64,000 nt of DNA from Myxocyprinus asiaticus (GCF_019703515.2 NC_059349.1:27586744-27650743); one strand, 5' to 3'; positions 11,404-26,245 are shown, numbered from the stretch's first letter. Notes: a model not told the origin generated them from the sequence alone. Numbers and translations are program-made.

Positions 11404-12339
11404 CTGCTTCTGTGCTGGGAGCTGGAGACGCCCGTTCGGGAGAGAGAGAGACACACGTGGCCACTGTGTGTGTTTATGTTTGTTTAAATTCAGTTCTGTC
11501 ATTAAAGTTATGTTCACTGTTCTGCCGGTTCCCGCCGCCTCCTTGCCCATCCTTTACCATTACATTGTGGTTTTGTATGTCATAAATGGCTTATGAATTG
11601 CTTATACCTCAAGATTATTGAGCCAAGTATATTTAACCATACTTGCACAGTGGGTTTATCCCAGATTAAACTTGCCAATACTTAAGGCATACTGGCCATC
11701 AAAGCAAATGTTTAATTCCAGATAAATAAATAATGTAATAAGGTGTTACCTTATTTAACTGGAGGCCATTTCCAGAGGCAGCCAGAGCTTGAGTGGCTGT
11801 TGTTTGGTCCAGCAGACATCTCTTAACATGGATTATTTGAACCTGAGGGCTGTGCTCAAGGGCCCATGGCTAGACAGGACACCCTCTGCTGTGGAGTGAT
11901 TAGAGGAGCAAGAAGCACAAGCCACTTCCAATTATAGGATCAGAAGGAGGCTAGACCAGAGGGTTGAAGGATCAGCAAAGCTGACTAGCAACATTTTGCA
12001 GACGTTTCCCAAAATAGTCGTTATTTTTATTTTAGCTGAGTAACAGACTAAAGTAGCAGCGTTAATTTAACTTTTTTTTTTTTGCTGTTCCAAGTAACTA
12101 GCTATATTTTTGTAGCATAACAATAGTTTGCTAATAACTTAATGCATAGCCAACTTCTTTTTCAAAATGGTACCTTGACTGTTTTTTAGCAACAGTTTCA
12201 AAGCTTCCCCAAAATTGATTAATTAAAAAAAAAAAATAGCTTTGTTTCAAAATTTTATAGTATTTATAATGAAGTTATAGAATAAACTGTACTAAAGAAT
12301 TGGTTTACAAATAAGGGTCAAGGTAAAAGGTATTAAAAT
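11404..12339. other. intron sequence, no gene seen
   Basis: Ordinary AT-rich sequence with a few homopolymer runs. I see no element boundary and no coding region. Confidence 0.5.
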
Positions 12340-12568
12340 TAGAGCTGTCAGAATTAACGTGTTAACGCATGCGATTAATTTAAGTTTAACGCGATAATTT
12401 TACTTAATCGCGATTAACGCATTTACTGTTAATACAGCAAAAACACTGGTGTGAAGGGTGGAACCTTTGTAATGTGACCGGCCGGAGTCATTACACTGTC
12501 GCATACACCACAAACACAACACACACACAACAGCACCAGAATCCTTCTACCAAGGGGAGCCTGCAGGG

Positions 12569-15352
12569 TAGTGTTGAGTCCGAGTCAAGTCCGAATCTTT
12601 AAACAATCAAGTCCGAGTTGAGTCTGAGTCCAAAAGTGGCCAAGTCGGACTCAAGACTGAATCCATAACAGTCCGAGTCAATGAATCTGTTAATGAATCT
12701 GAATTAAAATTGTATCCGTAAACTCAACATCAATATTTTAAGCTTATTTTAAGCTTCACAACTAAGAAAAACAGTTTGTAAATATAAATGTAACAAAAAC
12801 GCCTCTGTTGCCTTTCATATATATATTTTATGTTTAGTGTCCTGCTGAACAAACTTCAAAGTGGTTTCAGAATTAAAGCATATGCTTTAGGTGTATGAAG
12901 ACAAAACTGTCCTTCAACACAATTCTTACTGCGTTCTGTTGACATTTCAATTATTTGCTGCTTTTTCCCCTACACATAAACATAGACTAAAGAAAGTGAA
13001 AGCTGCATTAGTCATTACAACCAAGGTTATATTTTGAATTTTAATTTAGTTTTTATTTCTACTTGTCAATTCAATTTAATTAAGTTTTATTTAAAATGAT
13101 CCCTTTCTAAAAAAATTATAGTCTATACTGAGATTTCTTTCTGAATCTTTTTTCTCTATCTGCCGACTGATTTGGGAATATACAGTACATACAAATGAGT
13201 CAACACAGTAGTAATTAGCACTCGCTGAGAAGTTACGCCTCACAATTTGACTGCAAATGCTACATCCAAAAACACTGGAAAAGCCCACTGATAATATTAG
13301 GACCAAGTCGTCACGGACATGATTTTCTATTTAATTTGTGGCAATCCACAATGCAGGACAGTTCTGCGTGCTGCTCGTGTATCTAAATCCCTGATGCATC
13401 TGTGTGTGTCTCGCAGAAGATAAAAAATAATAATAATAATTGATATTTGCTTGAGTGGCAGCCACGTTGGTCTGCAATCAGTCTGAAATCTTTCAATTCC
13501 ATCCAAAAAAATTTTCATAGAGCTCTTCTTTAACTGCAAAAACATGGAGAATAGAGTCATAAATTTAACAGAATTGTCCTTCAGAAGTGTCAGAGATGTA
13601 GGCTAAAAAAAGACGTGCATAAGTTACTGGTGGTGTACAATAAAAATGAAATAAAATAAACATTTAAAATAAAAACGTCATAACCAACTAAATTCATCTC
13701 GTAACATGCAGTTTAGCATCATACACGCACTGTAATCGAATAATACATTTATTTTATAGTCTATAATTAAACTATAAACAAAAAATTTCACTGCCCAAAA
13801 TATCCTAATATTTTATTGTGCATGGTTGAATGTTGTGAATGGTGGACAAATGCTGTAAATGCATGTATTTTAAGCAGCTCATCAATGCTTTGAAAATAGT
13901 CAATCAATAATAAATAGGTGCTGTTTATATGTTTAGAGATTCTGTCTGCTTTGGCAATAACCCTTTTTTCCCTGACTATTTGAAAAGTTACACAGTTAAT
14001 TCATCAAGCTATTATGGACTAGTTCAAGCTAAAAACACTGCATGGACCACAAGAGAATACAGAAGCCTACATGTGTAGATACATTATGCCTAAAAATACT
14101 TAATATCCAATATTAATACTATTGTTATGTATTTTTATTTTTAGTAAACTGTGAGAGACATGATGTGGGTGACTTGACTCAGTGAAGTTCTTGATTTTAA
14201 GTTTTTAACCATGATGAAACCACAATGTGTGCACTGTCTTGGCTGCACAAAAGCCACACACAATATTACCAGTTGTCAGGTCCTGTGTTGTGTGATCTGT
14301 CTTGTTAAGTTTCTGTTATATTGAATACATACCCGTCTTTATGTTTTCATCGTGCCAGCCATCTCAGTAGTCGATGTTATACAGTAGTCTCTGTCGTAAC
14401 ATTCAAGCGTATTGGTTGACTGATGAGTGTGCCTGTGCGTATGTGTGTGTGTGTGTGTGTGTGTTACGGTACACCGAAGTCACAGTTCAGTACATACCTC
14501 GGATTTGGGGTCACGGTTCGAAATGAGTTCGGTACAACAGGAAAAAGCAACAAATCCCAAATGCTAGGTTTCTTTTCATTTATTTTGAACAGACAGTAGT
14601 GCAAATTACAGTTTGTTCCACCTAGCGGCATTTAGTCCCCCCTGAGGTAGTTGGTACAGTACAGCCTCCTTTAGTGTATTAAGCACTAAGCAGTAAACAG
14701 AATGCACTCTTGCATAGGCCATATTTTTTTGTAGGGTTGATAAAAAGCAAAAGGTATTTGGTCACAATCAGCTATAAAACTGAAAAGCATCTCTTGTGTT
14801 ATAAAAGTACAAAATAAATAGAATAATGAAAAATAAAACTTGTGCATTAGCAAAAGCCATTCTTGTTTTGGGTTGGTGCATAGATGGTCTCTTCTCTTTT
14901 TCCTGTTGTGGTGGTTAGCAAACAGCATTGCATTACCGCACGCGCCCCCTTCTGGATTGGAGTGTGGATCTCCTGTGACTGACTCGGATGTATTCTTCGT
15001 CTGACTGCATGCACCGAACCGTGACATCAGTACCGTGACTGTTCGGGACGAATACATGTACCGTTACACCCCTAGTGTGTGTGTTTGCTTAAGCAGTGAA
15101 ACAACTCTGTTTATGACTTCAGGGGCTAATACAGCTGCATGCAGACAGAGATGTGTTCATTTAATTTCTGTTTTATTTATTTATTTTTTCATTGCATCAC
15201 AAATGTCATGGACTCGAGTCCCAAAGGCTCGAGTCTGTGTCAAGTCTGAGTAAAAATGCATCTGACCGAGTCCGTGACAAGTTCAAGTCCATTAAAATTG
15301 GACTTGTGACTTAGACTGGAGTCGGAGTCCAAACTCGAGTACCCCAACTCTA
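12569..15352. mobile_element. middle hAT-like element (GAGTCCGAGTC ends)
   Basis: The left end is TAGTGTTGAGTCCGAGTC. The right end is the inverted pattern GACTGGAGTCGGAGTCC...CCCAACTCTACTA. Subterminal copies of GAGTC/GACTC are dense at both ends. Flanking 8-mers ctgcaggg and ctacaagt agree at only 5 of 8 bases, so the duplication is decayed or misplaced. It lies wholly within the outer element and has no coding region I can read. Confidence 0.55.
14464..15074. mobile_element. inner element (TTACGGTACACCG ends)
   Basis: The left side reads TTACGGTACACCGAAG... with TCACGGTTCG. The right side has GCACCGAACCGTGACATC and ends GTACCGTTACACCCCTA. The two arms are inverted relatives. The outermost bases at the left are replaced by a (TG)n tract (14442-14463) and the right end is followed by GTGTGTGT, so it probably inserted into, or lost its edge to, a TG repeat. 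It lies within the middle hAT-like element. Confidence 0.55.
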
Positions 15353-15417
15353 CTACAAGTTTAGCATAAAATAGCATAATACAGCAGTCCCATAGACATT
15401 CTAGTTGACTGTTACAC

Positions 15418-15475
15418 TCTGTCCTATGATAGAGCCGCAGAGGTTGTTATCTCAGTAAATAAAAGAATCTCTGAC
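15418..15475. repeat. dispersed repeat shared with 43260-43318
   Basis: The stretch around AGAGCCGCAGAGGTTG and TCTCAGTA...AAAAGAATCTCTG occurs in reverse complement at 43260-43318 with few differences. The family is unknown. Confidence 0.5.
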
Positions 15476-16162
15476 AGCGCTTCCCTGTCAGTGATAAAAT
15501 GATTGAGAAAGGACATCTTAACACTATTTGATGTACAAAACAAGCCCAGATGGGACTTGTGATAGAAATCAAGCATTTTTCAGCCTATGTAAGGCAGGTT
15601 TTAATTACCACAGAAGCACACAAAATCTTAACTATCACCAAAACACCGAATGAGACATTTTGTTTGCAAGTGTTTTTCATGGTGAGTTCAAAGCAGCACT
15701 CGATGCTGGCATTGCCACCCTGACGCAAATCATGAATGAAGCTTCATGATTGCTATAACAAAGCGGATAGCCACAGTCTACCGGCAGATTAATACTGTGG
15801 GGGATGATTTAAGAGATTTAATGCCCATTGCAATGAATATGCAAGCTATGTGGAGACTAGTTCTTTCAATTAATCAAACTCCCATTTAGACTTTGGGAAA
15901 CATTTTATGTTAATTGAATTGGTGATATTTTAATGCCTTGTCTTTATATTGAAGGTTTTGTTTGGAAAATGTTAATAAAGCATTATATAGCTACATATTG
16001 TTTTGTTTCCTTTCCTAAGATTGAAATAAATGAATTTTGATAAGAAAAGTGTCAAATTGTGTCAAATTTCAGCGCTTTTAAAATCTGCGATTAATCGCAA
16101 TTAACTACAAAAAATTATGCAATTAATCACGATTAAAAAAAATTAATCAACTGACAGAACTA

Positions 16163-17789
16163 ATTAAACTACTTGCACCTTGAAAACAAGTGAGATTACA
16201 CTTAATTCAGGACCGGTGTTACAATTTCAGTGGCCTTAAGCAGCCATCTGGCAAACCTGTTAGTTTATTATTTTTGAGTCTCATATCAAGACGTTTGTTT
16301 TTTTAGGGTTACTCCATTTGACCTGAACAAAACATGCCTTTTCATGAAAATGTCAAAATTCAGTCATGAGGGCCTTGTCTTTTTATTTTATTTTATCATT
16401 ATTATTTCACTGCTTATTTTTTAATGAATAATAATAATACAAAATAATTGTAAACTATATGTAAATTACATTTATTATATATTTTTTAATAATAGATCCA
16501 TACAAAAAAAAGCATTGTGTCATTGACCCTTTTTCATTGTAGTCCTTAGTTTGTGGAAGATGCCATATTTATTATGACACAAATGAAAGTGAGGCTGTGA
16601 AGGATAGTTTGGTACAACCTATTGAATGGACTGTACTTCTGTCCCTCACATCCATCAAACTAAATATGCCGGCCACCCTGACAAAGTTTTATTAGGTGTT
16701 TGAATGTGAGATTATTTCACTGGGTTTCTCAGAGTACATTTTCAAAGATTTTTCCACCAGGAAATGTGGTTATTTGACAGTTCACGAGAACATTTCACAA
16801 GTGTTGTTTTCCTCTACAAGGGTTCACTGACATCCGGGAAAACAAAAGGGCAAAGATTTATTGGCAGTGATTAACACACATCTTCTTCTTTAATATTGGC
16901 TTATAAGTCCATTAATATTAGAAATTAATGTGACATAAACCTAGCTGTAGAAAAATGTTTTTCTTCAAATAGTTTCCCAAATACATTTCAGAAACACAAA
17001 TAGTGTCTCGCACTTCAACCTAAATGTTCAGAAAAGAAAATAAATGTTGAAGTGTTATTATGGCGGCTCTGCCAGGCCAAAGTTCTATTCTTTCTATTGA
17101 TCTCATAACAATTCTTCGTCATAAAAATTCTCCTCCCAGTTTTCAAAATAGAATTGCCAAACTTGTTAAGAAGCCTCAAGCTATATTCAGCATGCAAATT
17201 GAATTCCGTTTTTATGGCCCTGTTTCAACAAACATTATTTCATTTTATGTTTACCACAATTTTCAAGCTAAAGCGGCACTAATCTTGGAATGCAGCCAAA
17301 GGCAGTGCTTAAAATATAAATATTTAATATAAACTCATTTCATTTTTAGCTACAGTACATTTTCTTTTCTCTCCTGTTTTCTGTTCTTGTTTTGTTATGG
17401 TCTATGAAACAGTTAGCTCCAGTCCTCTAATCTGATTGGGCAAGCGGTGTTCCAAGTCTGTTCCAATGACATCATTAATATAAATATGCCATTCAAATCA
17501 GATGATAAAGTGAATGGGGAGCTGTGAAAGCTCTGCACGTTTGCACACCGTCTCAGCTGATCTCCTGTGCTCATCAGCAAGTTCTGTTCTTGAAGCCAAA
17601 TCAGGTCCAATTAAACCTGAGCGATACAACTTTTAAAACATTGAACACTGGTTCTGAGAGACAGACCGGAGAGAGAGGAGAGGAGGGGATTGGAGTCTTC
17701 AGTGCATAACTGTGGTGACAGCCCTTAATTCCTGTCTACTATACTCATCACTGCATCCCGCACATGCTATCAATGGACAGATCCCGCAC
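16163..17789. other. intron sequence, no gene seen
   Basis: No element ends, splice-flanked frames or long open frames stand out. Short frames around 17060-17330 and 17524-17709 look like chance. Confidence 0.5.
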
Positions 17790-18280
17790 TCTTTCGTTAT
17801 TTCTTTCGTTCGTTCTTTCGTTTGTTGTTTTGTTTGTTCTTTCTTTTGTTTATTCTTTTGTTCATTTGCCTGTTGTTCATTTGTTCTTTCGCTCATTTGT
17901 TCGTTTGTTCTTTCGCTCATTTGTTCTTTAGTTTGTTGTTTATATGATCATTTGTTTTTTTCATTCGTTCGGTTGTCATTCGTTTGTTCATTGTCATTCA
18001 TTCATTTCTTGTTTAGTTCATTAGTTAATTTCATGTTTAGTTCATTCATTTGTTGTTTCGTTCATTCTTTCGTTTGTTCGTTCATTCGTTTGTTAGTTCA
18101 TTCGTTCTTTCGTTCAGTTGTTTCATTTGTTTTCATTTCCATCTTTTTTGTTCGTTAATCCTCTTTTTTTTATTCTTTATTGCTTTTTGTTCTTACATTC
18201 GTTTATTCATTCTTTAGTTTGTTCTGTCGTTTGCTCATTATTTTGTCCATTGTTTTCATTGTTTTCATTAGTTCATTTCA
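17790..18280. repeat. degenerate (TTCG/TTTG/TTCA)n tetranucleotide tract
   Basis: About 490 bases of one-strand pyrimidine/G sequence built from TTCGTTYGTTC-like units, decaying to TTCATT. Long open frames here (Phe/Ser/Val/Cys-only in one direction, Glu/Arg/Asn in the other) are products of the repeat, not genes. Confidence 0.88.
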
Positions 18281-19236
<956 letters not shown>

Positions 19237-19449
19237 TAATGATAAGGTTGTCAACACGTGTTTTATTTTTTCTACCAGTCCTAACCAAGATCCTAATCAT
19301 CTTTGACCAAGATGTTCTAAATCGAAGCCAGGTCTACCAGCTGGAAGTCCAGCTGATCAACTAATCTACTAACTAACTAATGACCATAAATTACCAGCTT
19401 TGACAGACAGAAACAAGTAAAACCAGCTAAGCTATTTTTAGCTAGTGTT

Positions 19450-19610
19450 TATTCATAAATGCAGTGACCTCAAAAAGTGTTTTGACACTTAAGGCACACT
19501 TACTATAAAAATGTGTGAATGTCCTTTCATTGCATAAAATATAAAACCAAGTGACATTTAAAAAAAAAGAAAAAAAAAAGATGATACAAGCACACTTCAA
19601 GCAAAAAATT
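19450..19610. repeat. transposon fragment shared with 30640-30800
   Basis: Blocks such as GTGACCTCAAAAAGTGTTTT, AATGTCCTTTCATTGCATAAAATAT and AAACCAAGTG match 30648-30740 (GTGGCCCCAAAAAGTATTT and so on) with many differences. It looks like an old DNA-transposon end. Confidence 0.45.
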
Positions 19611-19689
19611 TCATTTTTTTTTTCCTGATTGCCAAACTTAATGAAACATATCCTTAGTTAGTTGTTTAACAACCTTTAATTTGTGAATG

Positions 19690-22600
19690 AAGGATTCGTT
19701 CATCATGATGGCGCCGCGGATGGCTGCCTCGGTGTGGAGCTCCTCAGTTCTTTTGTTGTTTTTGTTTGTTTGTCCTGTGTTTAGTAATCTTTTTCCAGTC
19801 AGTTTTAACAGAGAAGAACTGCTGAACATTCGACAGCATGTACCAGACAATCTTTTTCCAGTTTTCGAATATTCAGACGTTTTGCTAGACATTTTAGTTG
19901 GAGGCGCAGCTCTGCTGTTCAAGAGACGCAGGCGAGGGAGACGAGCTGGTGCACTGGTCAAACTCCGTCGGCATGGATTTCGAACAGCGCTGCTGAGTAT
20001 TCACTTAGCAAATTTCTGCTCTCTTCCTAACAAAACGGATGAACTACATTTCCTCACCCACGCAAACAATGACTTTTCAACCTCTGCTGCCTTGTGCTTC
20101 ACAGAAACCTGGCTGAGTGAAGCCATTCCGGACAGCGCGTTACATCTGCCGGGCTTCCAGCTGTTCAGAGCGGATCGCGGAGTTAACGGGGAAAACGAGA
20201 GGCGGTGGACCATGCTTTTATATCAATGAAAGTTGGTGTACAGATGTAACAATGTTAAAGAGGATGTGCTGTCCTAATTTGGAAGCGCTCTTTATTAACT
20301 GTTAGCCTTTCTATTTGCCGTGGGAGTTTTCCTCATTTATTCTGGTGAGTGTGTATATCGCACCAAATGCGTGGTTGAACACAGCGCTGCAACAGCTGGC
20401 TGATCAAATCACAGACATGGAACAACAATACCCAGACTCAGTTATTATTATTCTTGGGGATTTTAACAAAGAAAATCTCACACGTGAACTACCCAAATAC
20501 AAACAGCACATTACATGCCCCACCAGGGACAGGAACATACTGGATCATTGTTACACAACAATAAAGGATGCATATCGCTCTGTCCCTAGAGCAGCTTTGG
20601 GACTCTCTGAAAACTGTCTGGTTCATCTTCTTCCAACCTACAGGCAGAAATTAAAATCAACCAAGCCAGTAGTAAGGACTATAAAGAGATGGACCAATGA
20701 AGCAGAGCGGGAACTATAAGGCTGCTTCGATTGCACGGATTGGAGTGTTTTGAGGCTGCAGCCACAGACCTGGACGAGCTCACAGATACTGTTACATCAT
20801 ATATCAGTTTCTGTGAGGATATGTGCATTCCTACTAGGACTTATTTAAAGTTCAACAATGACAAACCGTTGTTTACAGCAGAGTTCAGGCAGCTTCGTCA
20901 GGCCAAAGAGGATGCTTACAGGGGTGGGGATAAAGTCTTGTACAATCAGGCCAGGAACACATTGAACAGGGAAATCAGGGTGGCTAAAAGAAGATACTCT
21001 GAGAAGCTGAAAAACAAGTTTTCAGCTAACGACCCTGCATCAGTGTGGAGTGGCATGAAACAATTCACAAATTACAGGACTCCTTCCCCCAACCCTGTAG
21101 GGAACCAACAACTGGCTGACGACCTGAATGTGTTCTACTGCAGATTTGAAAGGCCCGATCTCACACCCCGCACCCACCCTGACCTTCACTTCACACAAAT
21201 ACCAACACCTCCTGCAACCCCCCTCCTCCCCCCTCCTGCTACTCAACCTGCACTTAAGATCTGTGATGATGTGAGCCGCGTCTTTCGGAAACATAAGACG
21301 AGGAAAGCTTCAGCCCCAGATCGTGTCTCACCAGCGTGTCTTCGATCCTGTGCTAACCAGCTGGCCCCCATCTTCACACAGATCTTCAACAGATCACTGG
21401 AGCAGTGTGAAGTCCCATGCTGCTTCAAATGCTCAATAATTATTCCTGTCCCAAAGAAACCAAAAATCATAGGACTTAATGACTACAGACCTGTCGCCCT
21501 GACGTCTGTGGTCATGAAATCATTTGAGAGACTGGTGTTGGCCCACCTGAAGAACATCACTGGACCCTTTCTAGATCCCCTTCAATTTGCTTATCGAGCA
21601 AACAGGTCTGTGGATGATGCAGTCAAGATAGGATTGCATCATATCCTGCAACATCTGGACAGACCAGGGACATATGCAAGGATCCTTTTTGTGGACTTCA
21701 GTTCAGCTTTCAACACCATCATCCCAGCTATACTCTAGAATAAATTACACCAACTCTCTGTTCCCATGTCTATCTGTCAGTGGATTACCAGCTTTCTGAC
21801 GGACAGGCAGCAGCTTGTGAGACAGGGGAAACTCACTTCTAGCACCTGTACAATCAGCACTGGTGCCCCCCCCAGGGATGTGTACTCTACTACTCTACCC
21901 CACTACTCTTCTCCCTCTACACCAATGACCGCATCGCCAAGGACCCCTCTGTCAAGCTCCTGAAGTTTGCAGACAACACCACTGTCATCGGCCTCATCCG
22001 AGATGATGATGAGTCTGCATACAGAAGGGAGGTTGAACAGCTGGCTGTCTGGTGCAGTCAAAACAACCTTGAGCTTAACACACTCAAAACGGTGGAGATC
22101 ATTGTGGACTTTTGGAGAAACACCCCAACACTGACCCCCCTCACCATTCTAAACAGCACTGTGGCAGCAGTGGAGTCATTCAGGTTCCTGGGCACTACCA
22201 TCTCACAGGACCTGGAGTGGGAGACCCACATTGACTCCATTGTGAAAAAGGCCCAGCAGAGGTTGTACTTCCTTCGCCAGCTGAGGAATTTCAACCTGCC
22301 ACAGGCGCTGCTGATAGAGTTTTACTCAGCGGCCATTGAGTCTGTCCTCTGCACTTCTATAACTGTCTGGTTTGGTTCAGCTACGAAATCAGACATCAGA
22401 AGACTACAAAGGACAGTTCGGAGTGCTGAGAGGATTATTGGTTGCCCCCTGCCCCCCCTTCAAGAACTGTATACTTCCAGAGTGAGGAAAAAGGCTGGAA
22501 AAATCACTCTGGACCCCACTCATCCTGCCCACTACCTTTTTGAACTGTTGCCTTCTGGCCGACGCTTCAGAGCTCTGAGCACCAGAACCGTCAGGCACAG

Positions 22601-23013
22601 GAACAGTTTTTTCCCTCAGGCTATCCATCTCATGAACAGTTAAATTGCCCCATTGAGCAATAACTATGTGCAATACACAGTTTAGTCTTTCTTATATTTA
22701 TCCAACACATCCAACCTCTTCATTTCATTCCTCTGGAAAAAACAAAAACAAAAAAAATTTGCACTGTACATAACAGATTTGTATTTGCACTGTACATAAC
22801 TGATTGTATTAGATTTGCACTACCGATGAGTATGTGTGTATGTACATATGTGTGTGTCTGTACGTATGTGTATAATTAGTTGTATTTTTTTATTTTTTAT
22901 TATTATCTATGTCTTGCTGCTGTTTTTGTATTGTTGTACACTGGAAGCTCCTGTCACCAAGACAAATTCCTTGTATGTGTAAGCATACTTGGCAATAAAG
23001 CTGATTCTGATTC
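19690..23013 (+). mobile_element. near full-length L2-type LINE
   Basis: This plus-strand LINE has an endonuclease and reverse transcriptase and a 3' end reading gcaataaagctgattctgattc. A TGATTC tail instead of poly(A) is typical of the L2/CR1 group. The 5' end is placed near 19690-19705 (gatggcgccgcggatgg) but is not exact, and I found no target duplication. It lies in the intron between the kinase exons at 19087 and 23072, and its end is about 58 bp from the latter. Confidence 0.8.
19708..22643 (+). pseudogene. L2 endonuclease/reverse transcriptase, degenerate
   Basis: The N-terminus (MAPRMAASVWSSSVLLLFLF) is followed by an endonuclease region with SIHLANFCSLPNKTDEL, CFTETWLS, VSVYIAPNA and ILGDFN motifs (19978-20470). 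The reverse transcriptase spans about 21270-22040: ASAPDRVSPACLRSCANQLA, NDYRPVALTSVVMKSFERL, FAYRANRSVDDAV, ILFVDFSSAFNTI, and KFADNTTVIG where FADD is expected. The C-terminal part (LYFLRQLRNFNLPQALLIEF, SGRRFRALSTRTVRHRNSFF) ends at 22643. Internal stops (20228, 20717, 21736) and frame changes near 20220 and 21870 break it. The Asp to Asn change in the catalytic box would also inactivate it. Confidence 0.82.
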
Positions 23014-23050
23014 TTATGCCATTAAGGTGTCCTTTTTCCCTGTATTCTGA

Positions 23051-23179
<129 letters not shown>

Positions 23180-23546
23180 TAGGCTTGGATCACTGTAGCT
23201 TTAAACCCACTCTGCACAGCAGTGGAGTGTAAATCCTGTGCAAAGAAATGCCAGTGAAGCATAGCCAGGCAATGTTAATGTGCTATTGTCCTCTAATGCT
23301 GCCCCCTTTAAGACTCAGCAGGTAAATCAGGGTTGAATGTGAGACAGTGGAAGGTAGATCAGAGGTAAATCAATTAGTCAGTGTGGGGTAACTGATCATC
23401 ACTTAGTTCATGACAGTGCAACTTTAACAGAACATATAAATATGCTAAAGACTGAATGGTTTGAATTTTTGCTTTTAAAGGGATCTTTTTAAAGAAAATC
23501 TTTTATATGGTGGTACAAGTAAAATTTTCAGTTTTCAGTCAAGTGA

Positions 23547-23640
23547 TTAATGGGCTGTCGATTTTATGCGTTAATTTAGTGCTATTAATTATATAAAATA
23601 TAAAGTGTAAAAAACAATTAACACAATTGATCATGCCCCC
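23547..23640. mobile_element. hAT-like terminal relic
   Basis: The phrase AATGGGCTGTCGATTTTATG followed by cgttaatttagtgctattaat resembles the ends of the GGGCTGTC/ATTAATCG elements elsewhere in this window. I find no matching second end. Confidence 0.4.
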
Positions 23641-23874
23641 ACATGTTCCTACCATTGGAGCAAATTAAGCTTGATGTACCACCTTCATGTTTTGGTGAAT
23701 CTGTGACATTAGGGGGCAGTCAGCACTCCAGCGGTACAGGCAATGTGCCTAATCAAACAAATGAGCCTTTCTCAGTAAATGTTGAAAAGCTATTAATTTA
23801 ATTATTTAATCAGCACATCATGTAATTACTTTGAGTAAACGTTGTAATCAATTGACAACTATATACAGTATATA

Positions 23875-24606
<732 letters not shown>

Positions 24607-24616
24607 TGTATATATA

Positions 24617-26178
24617 CAGGTGCATCTCAATAAATTAGAATGTCATGGAAAAGTTCATTTATTTCAGTAATTCAACTCAAATTGTGAAACTCGTGTAATA
24701 AATAAATTCAATGCACACAGACTGAAGTAGTTTAAGTCTTTGGTTCTTTTAATTGTGATGATTTTGGCTCACATTTAACAAAAACCCACCAATTCATTAT
24801 CTCAAAAAATTAGAATATGGTGACATGCCAATCAGCTAATCAACTCAAAACACCTGCAAAGGTTTCCTGAGCCTTCAAAATGGTCTCTCAGTTTGGTTCA
24901 CAAGGCTACACAATCATGGGGAAGACTGCTGATCTGACAGTTGTCCAGAAGACAATCATTGACACCCTTCACAAGGAGGGTAAGCCACAAACATTCATTG
25001 CCAAAGAAGCTGGCTGTTCACAGAGTGCTGTATCCAAGCATGTTAACAAAGTTGAGTGGAAGGAAAAAGTGTGGAAGAAAAAGATGCACAACCAACCGAG
25101 AGAACCGCAGCCTTATGAGGATTGTCAAGCAAAATCGATTCAAGAATTTGGGTGAACTTCACAAGGAATGGACTGAGGCTGGGGTCAAGGCATCAAGAGC
25201 CACCACACACAGACGTGTCAAGGAATTTGGCTACAGTTGTCGTATTCCTCTTGTTAAGCCACTCCTGAACCACAGACAATGTCAGAGGCGTCTTACCTGG
25301 GCTAAGGAGAAGAAGAACTGGACTGTTGCCCAGTGGTCCCAAGTCCTCTTTTCAGATGAGAGCAAGTTTTGTATTTCATTTGGAAACCAAGGTCCTAGAG
25401 TCTGGAGGAAGGGTGGAGAAGCTCATAGCCCAAGTTGCTTGAAGTCCAGTGTTAAGTTTCCACAGTCTGTGATGATTTGGGGTGCAATGTCATCTGCTGG
25501 TGTTGGTCCATTGTGTTTTTTGAAAACCAAAGTCACTGCACCCGTTTACCAAGAAATGTTGGAGCACTTCATGCTTCCTTCTGCTGACCAGCTTTTTAAA
25601 GATGCTGATTTCATTTTCCAGCAGGATTTGGCACCTGCCCACACTGCCAAAAGCACCAAAAGTTGGTTAAATGACCATGGTGTTGGTGTGCTTGACTGGC
25701 CAGCAAACTCACCAGACCTGAACCCCATAGAGAATCTATGGGGTATTGTCAAGAGGAAAATGAGAAACAAGAGACCAAAAAATGCAGATGAGCTGAAGGC
25801 CACTGTCAAAGAAACCTGGGCTTCCATACCACCTCAGCAGTGCCACAAACTGATCACCTCCATGCCACGCCGAATTGAGGCAGTAATTAAAGCAAAAGGA
25901 GCCCCTACCAAGTATTGAGTACATATACAGTAAATGAACATACTTTCCAGAAGTTTTTTTTTATTGGTCTTATGATGTATTCTAATTTTTTGAGATAGTG
26001 AATTGGTGGGTTTTTGTTAAATGTGAGCCAAAATCATCACAATTAAAAGAATCAAAGACTTAAACTACTTCAGTCTGTGTGCATTGAATTTATTTAATAC
26101 ACGAGTTTCAAAGTTTGAGTTGAATTACTGAAATAAATGAACTTTTTCATGACATTTTAATTTATTGAGATGCACCTG
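24617..26178 (+). mobile_element. Tc1-like element, complete
   Basis: The ends CAGGTGCATCTCAATAAATT and its inverse AATTTATTGAGATGCACCTG enclose 1,562 bp. The inverted repeats extend about 200 bp inward (TTAAACTACTTCAGTCTGTG near 26058 mirrors 24712-24735). The left flank is TA; at the right the TA reads TG, a mutation or microsatellite slippage. It contains a transposase with one frame break. Confidence 0.9.
24880..25918 (+). pseudogene. Tc1 transposase, one frameshift
   Basis: The start MVSQFGSQGYTIMGKTADLT leads into a helix-turn-helix (FIAKEAGCSQSAVSKHVNK). Near 25065-25075 the frame changes: the first frame goes on into nonsense while the second reads GRKKCGRKRCTTNRENRSLM, the GRKR AT-hook-like hinge. 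The catalytic triad is complete in the second frame: Asp in LFSDESKF, Asp in FQQDLAPAHT, Glu in [11 protein letters not shown] (DD34E). It ends APTKY at 25918. Only one lesion is evident. Confidence 0.85.
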
Positions 26179-26199
26179 TGTGTATATATATATATATAT

Positions 26200-26230
<31 letters not shown>

Positions 26231-26245
26231 ATATACATGTATATT

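Larger units (their letters stand above)
12340..16162. mobile_element. outer hAT-like element with 8-bp duplication
   Basis: The left end TAGAGCTGTCAGAATTAACG is followed by cgattaa motifs. The right end is ATTAATCAACTGACAGAACTA. The flanks are attaaaat (12332-12339) and attaaact (16163-16170), a 7/8 match to an 8-bp hAT-type duplication. Motifs ATTAATCG/CGATTAAC recur at both ends. It carries no transposase and owes its 3.8 kb partly to another element inserted at 12569. Confidence 0.7.
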
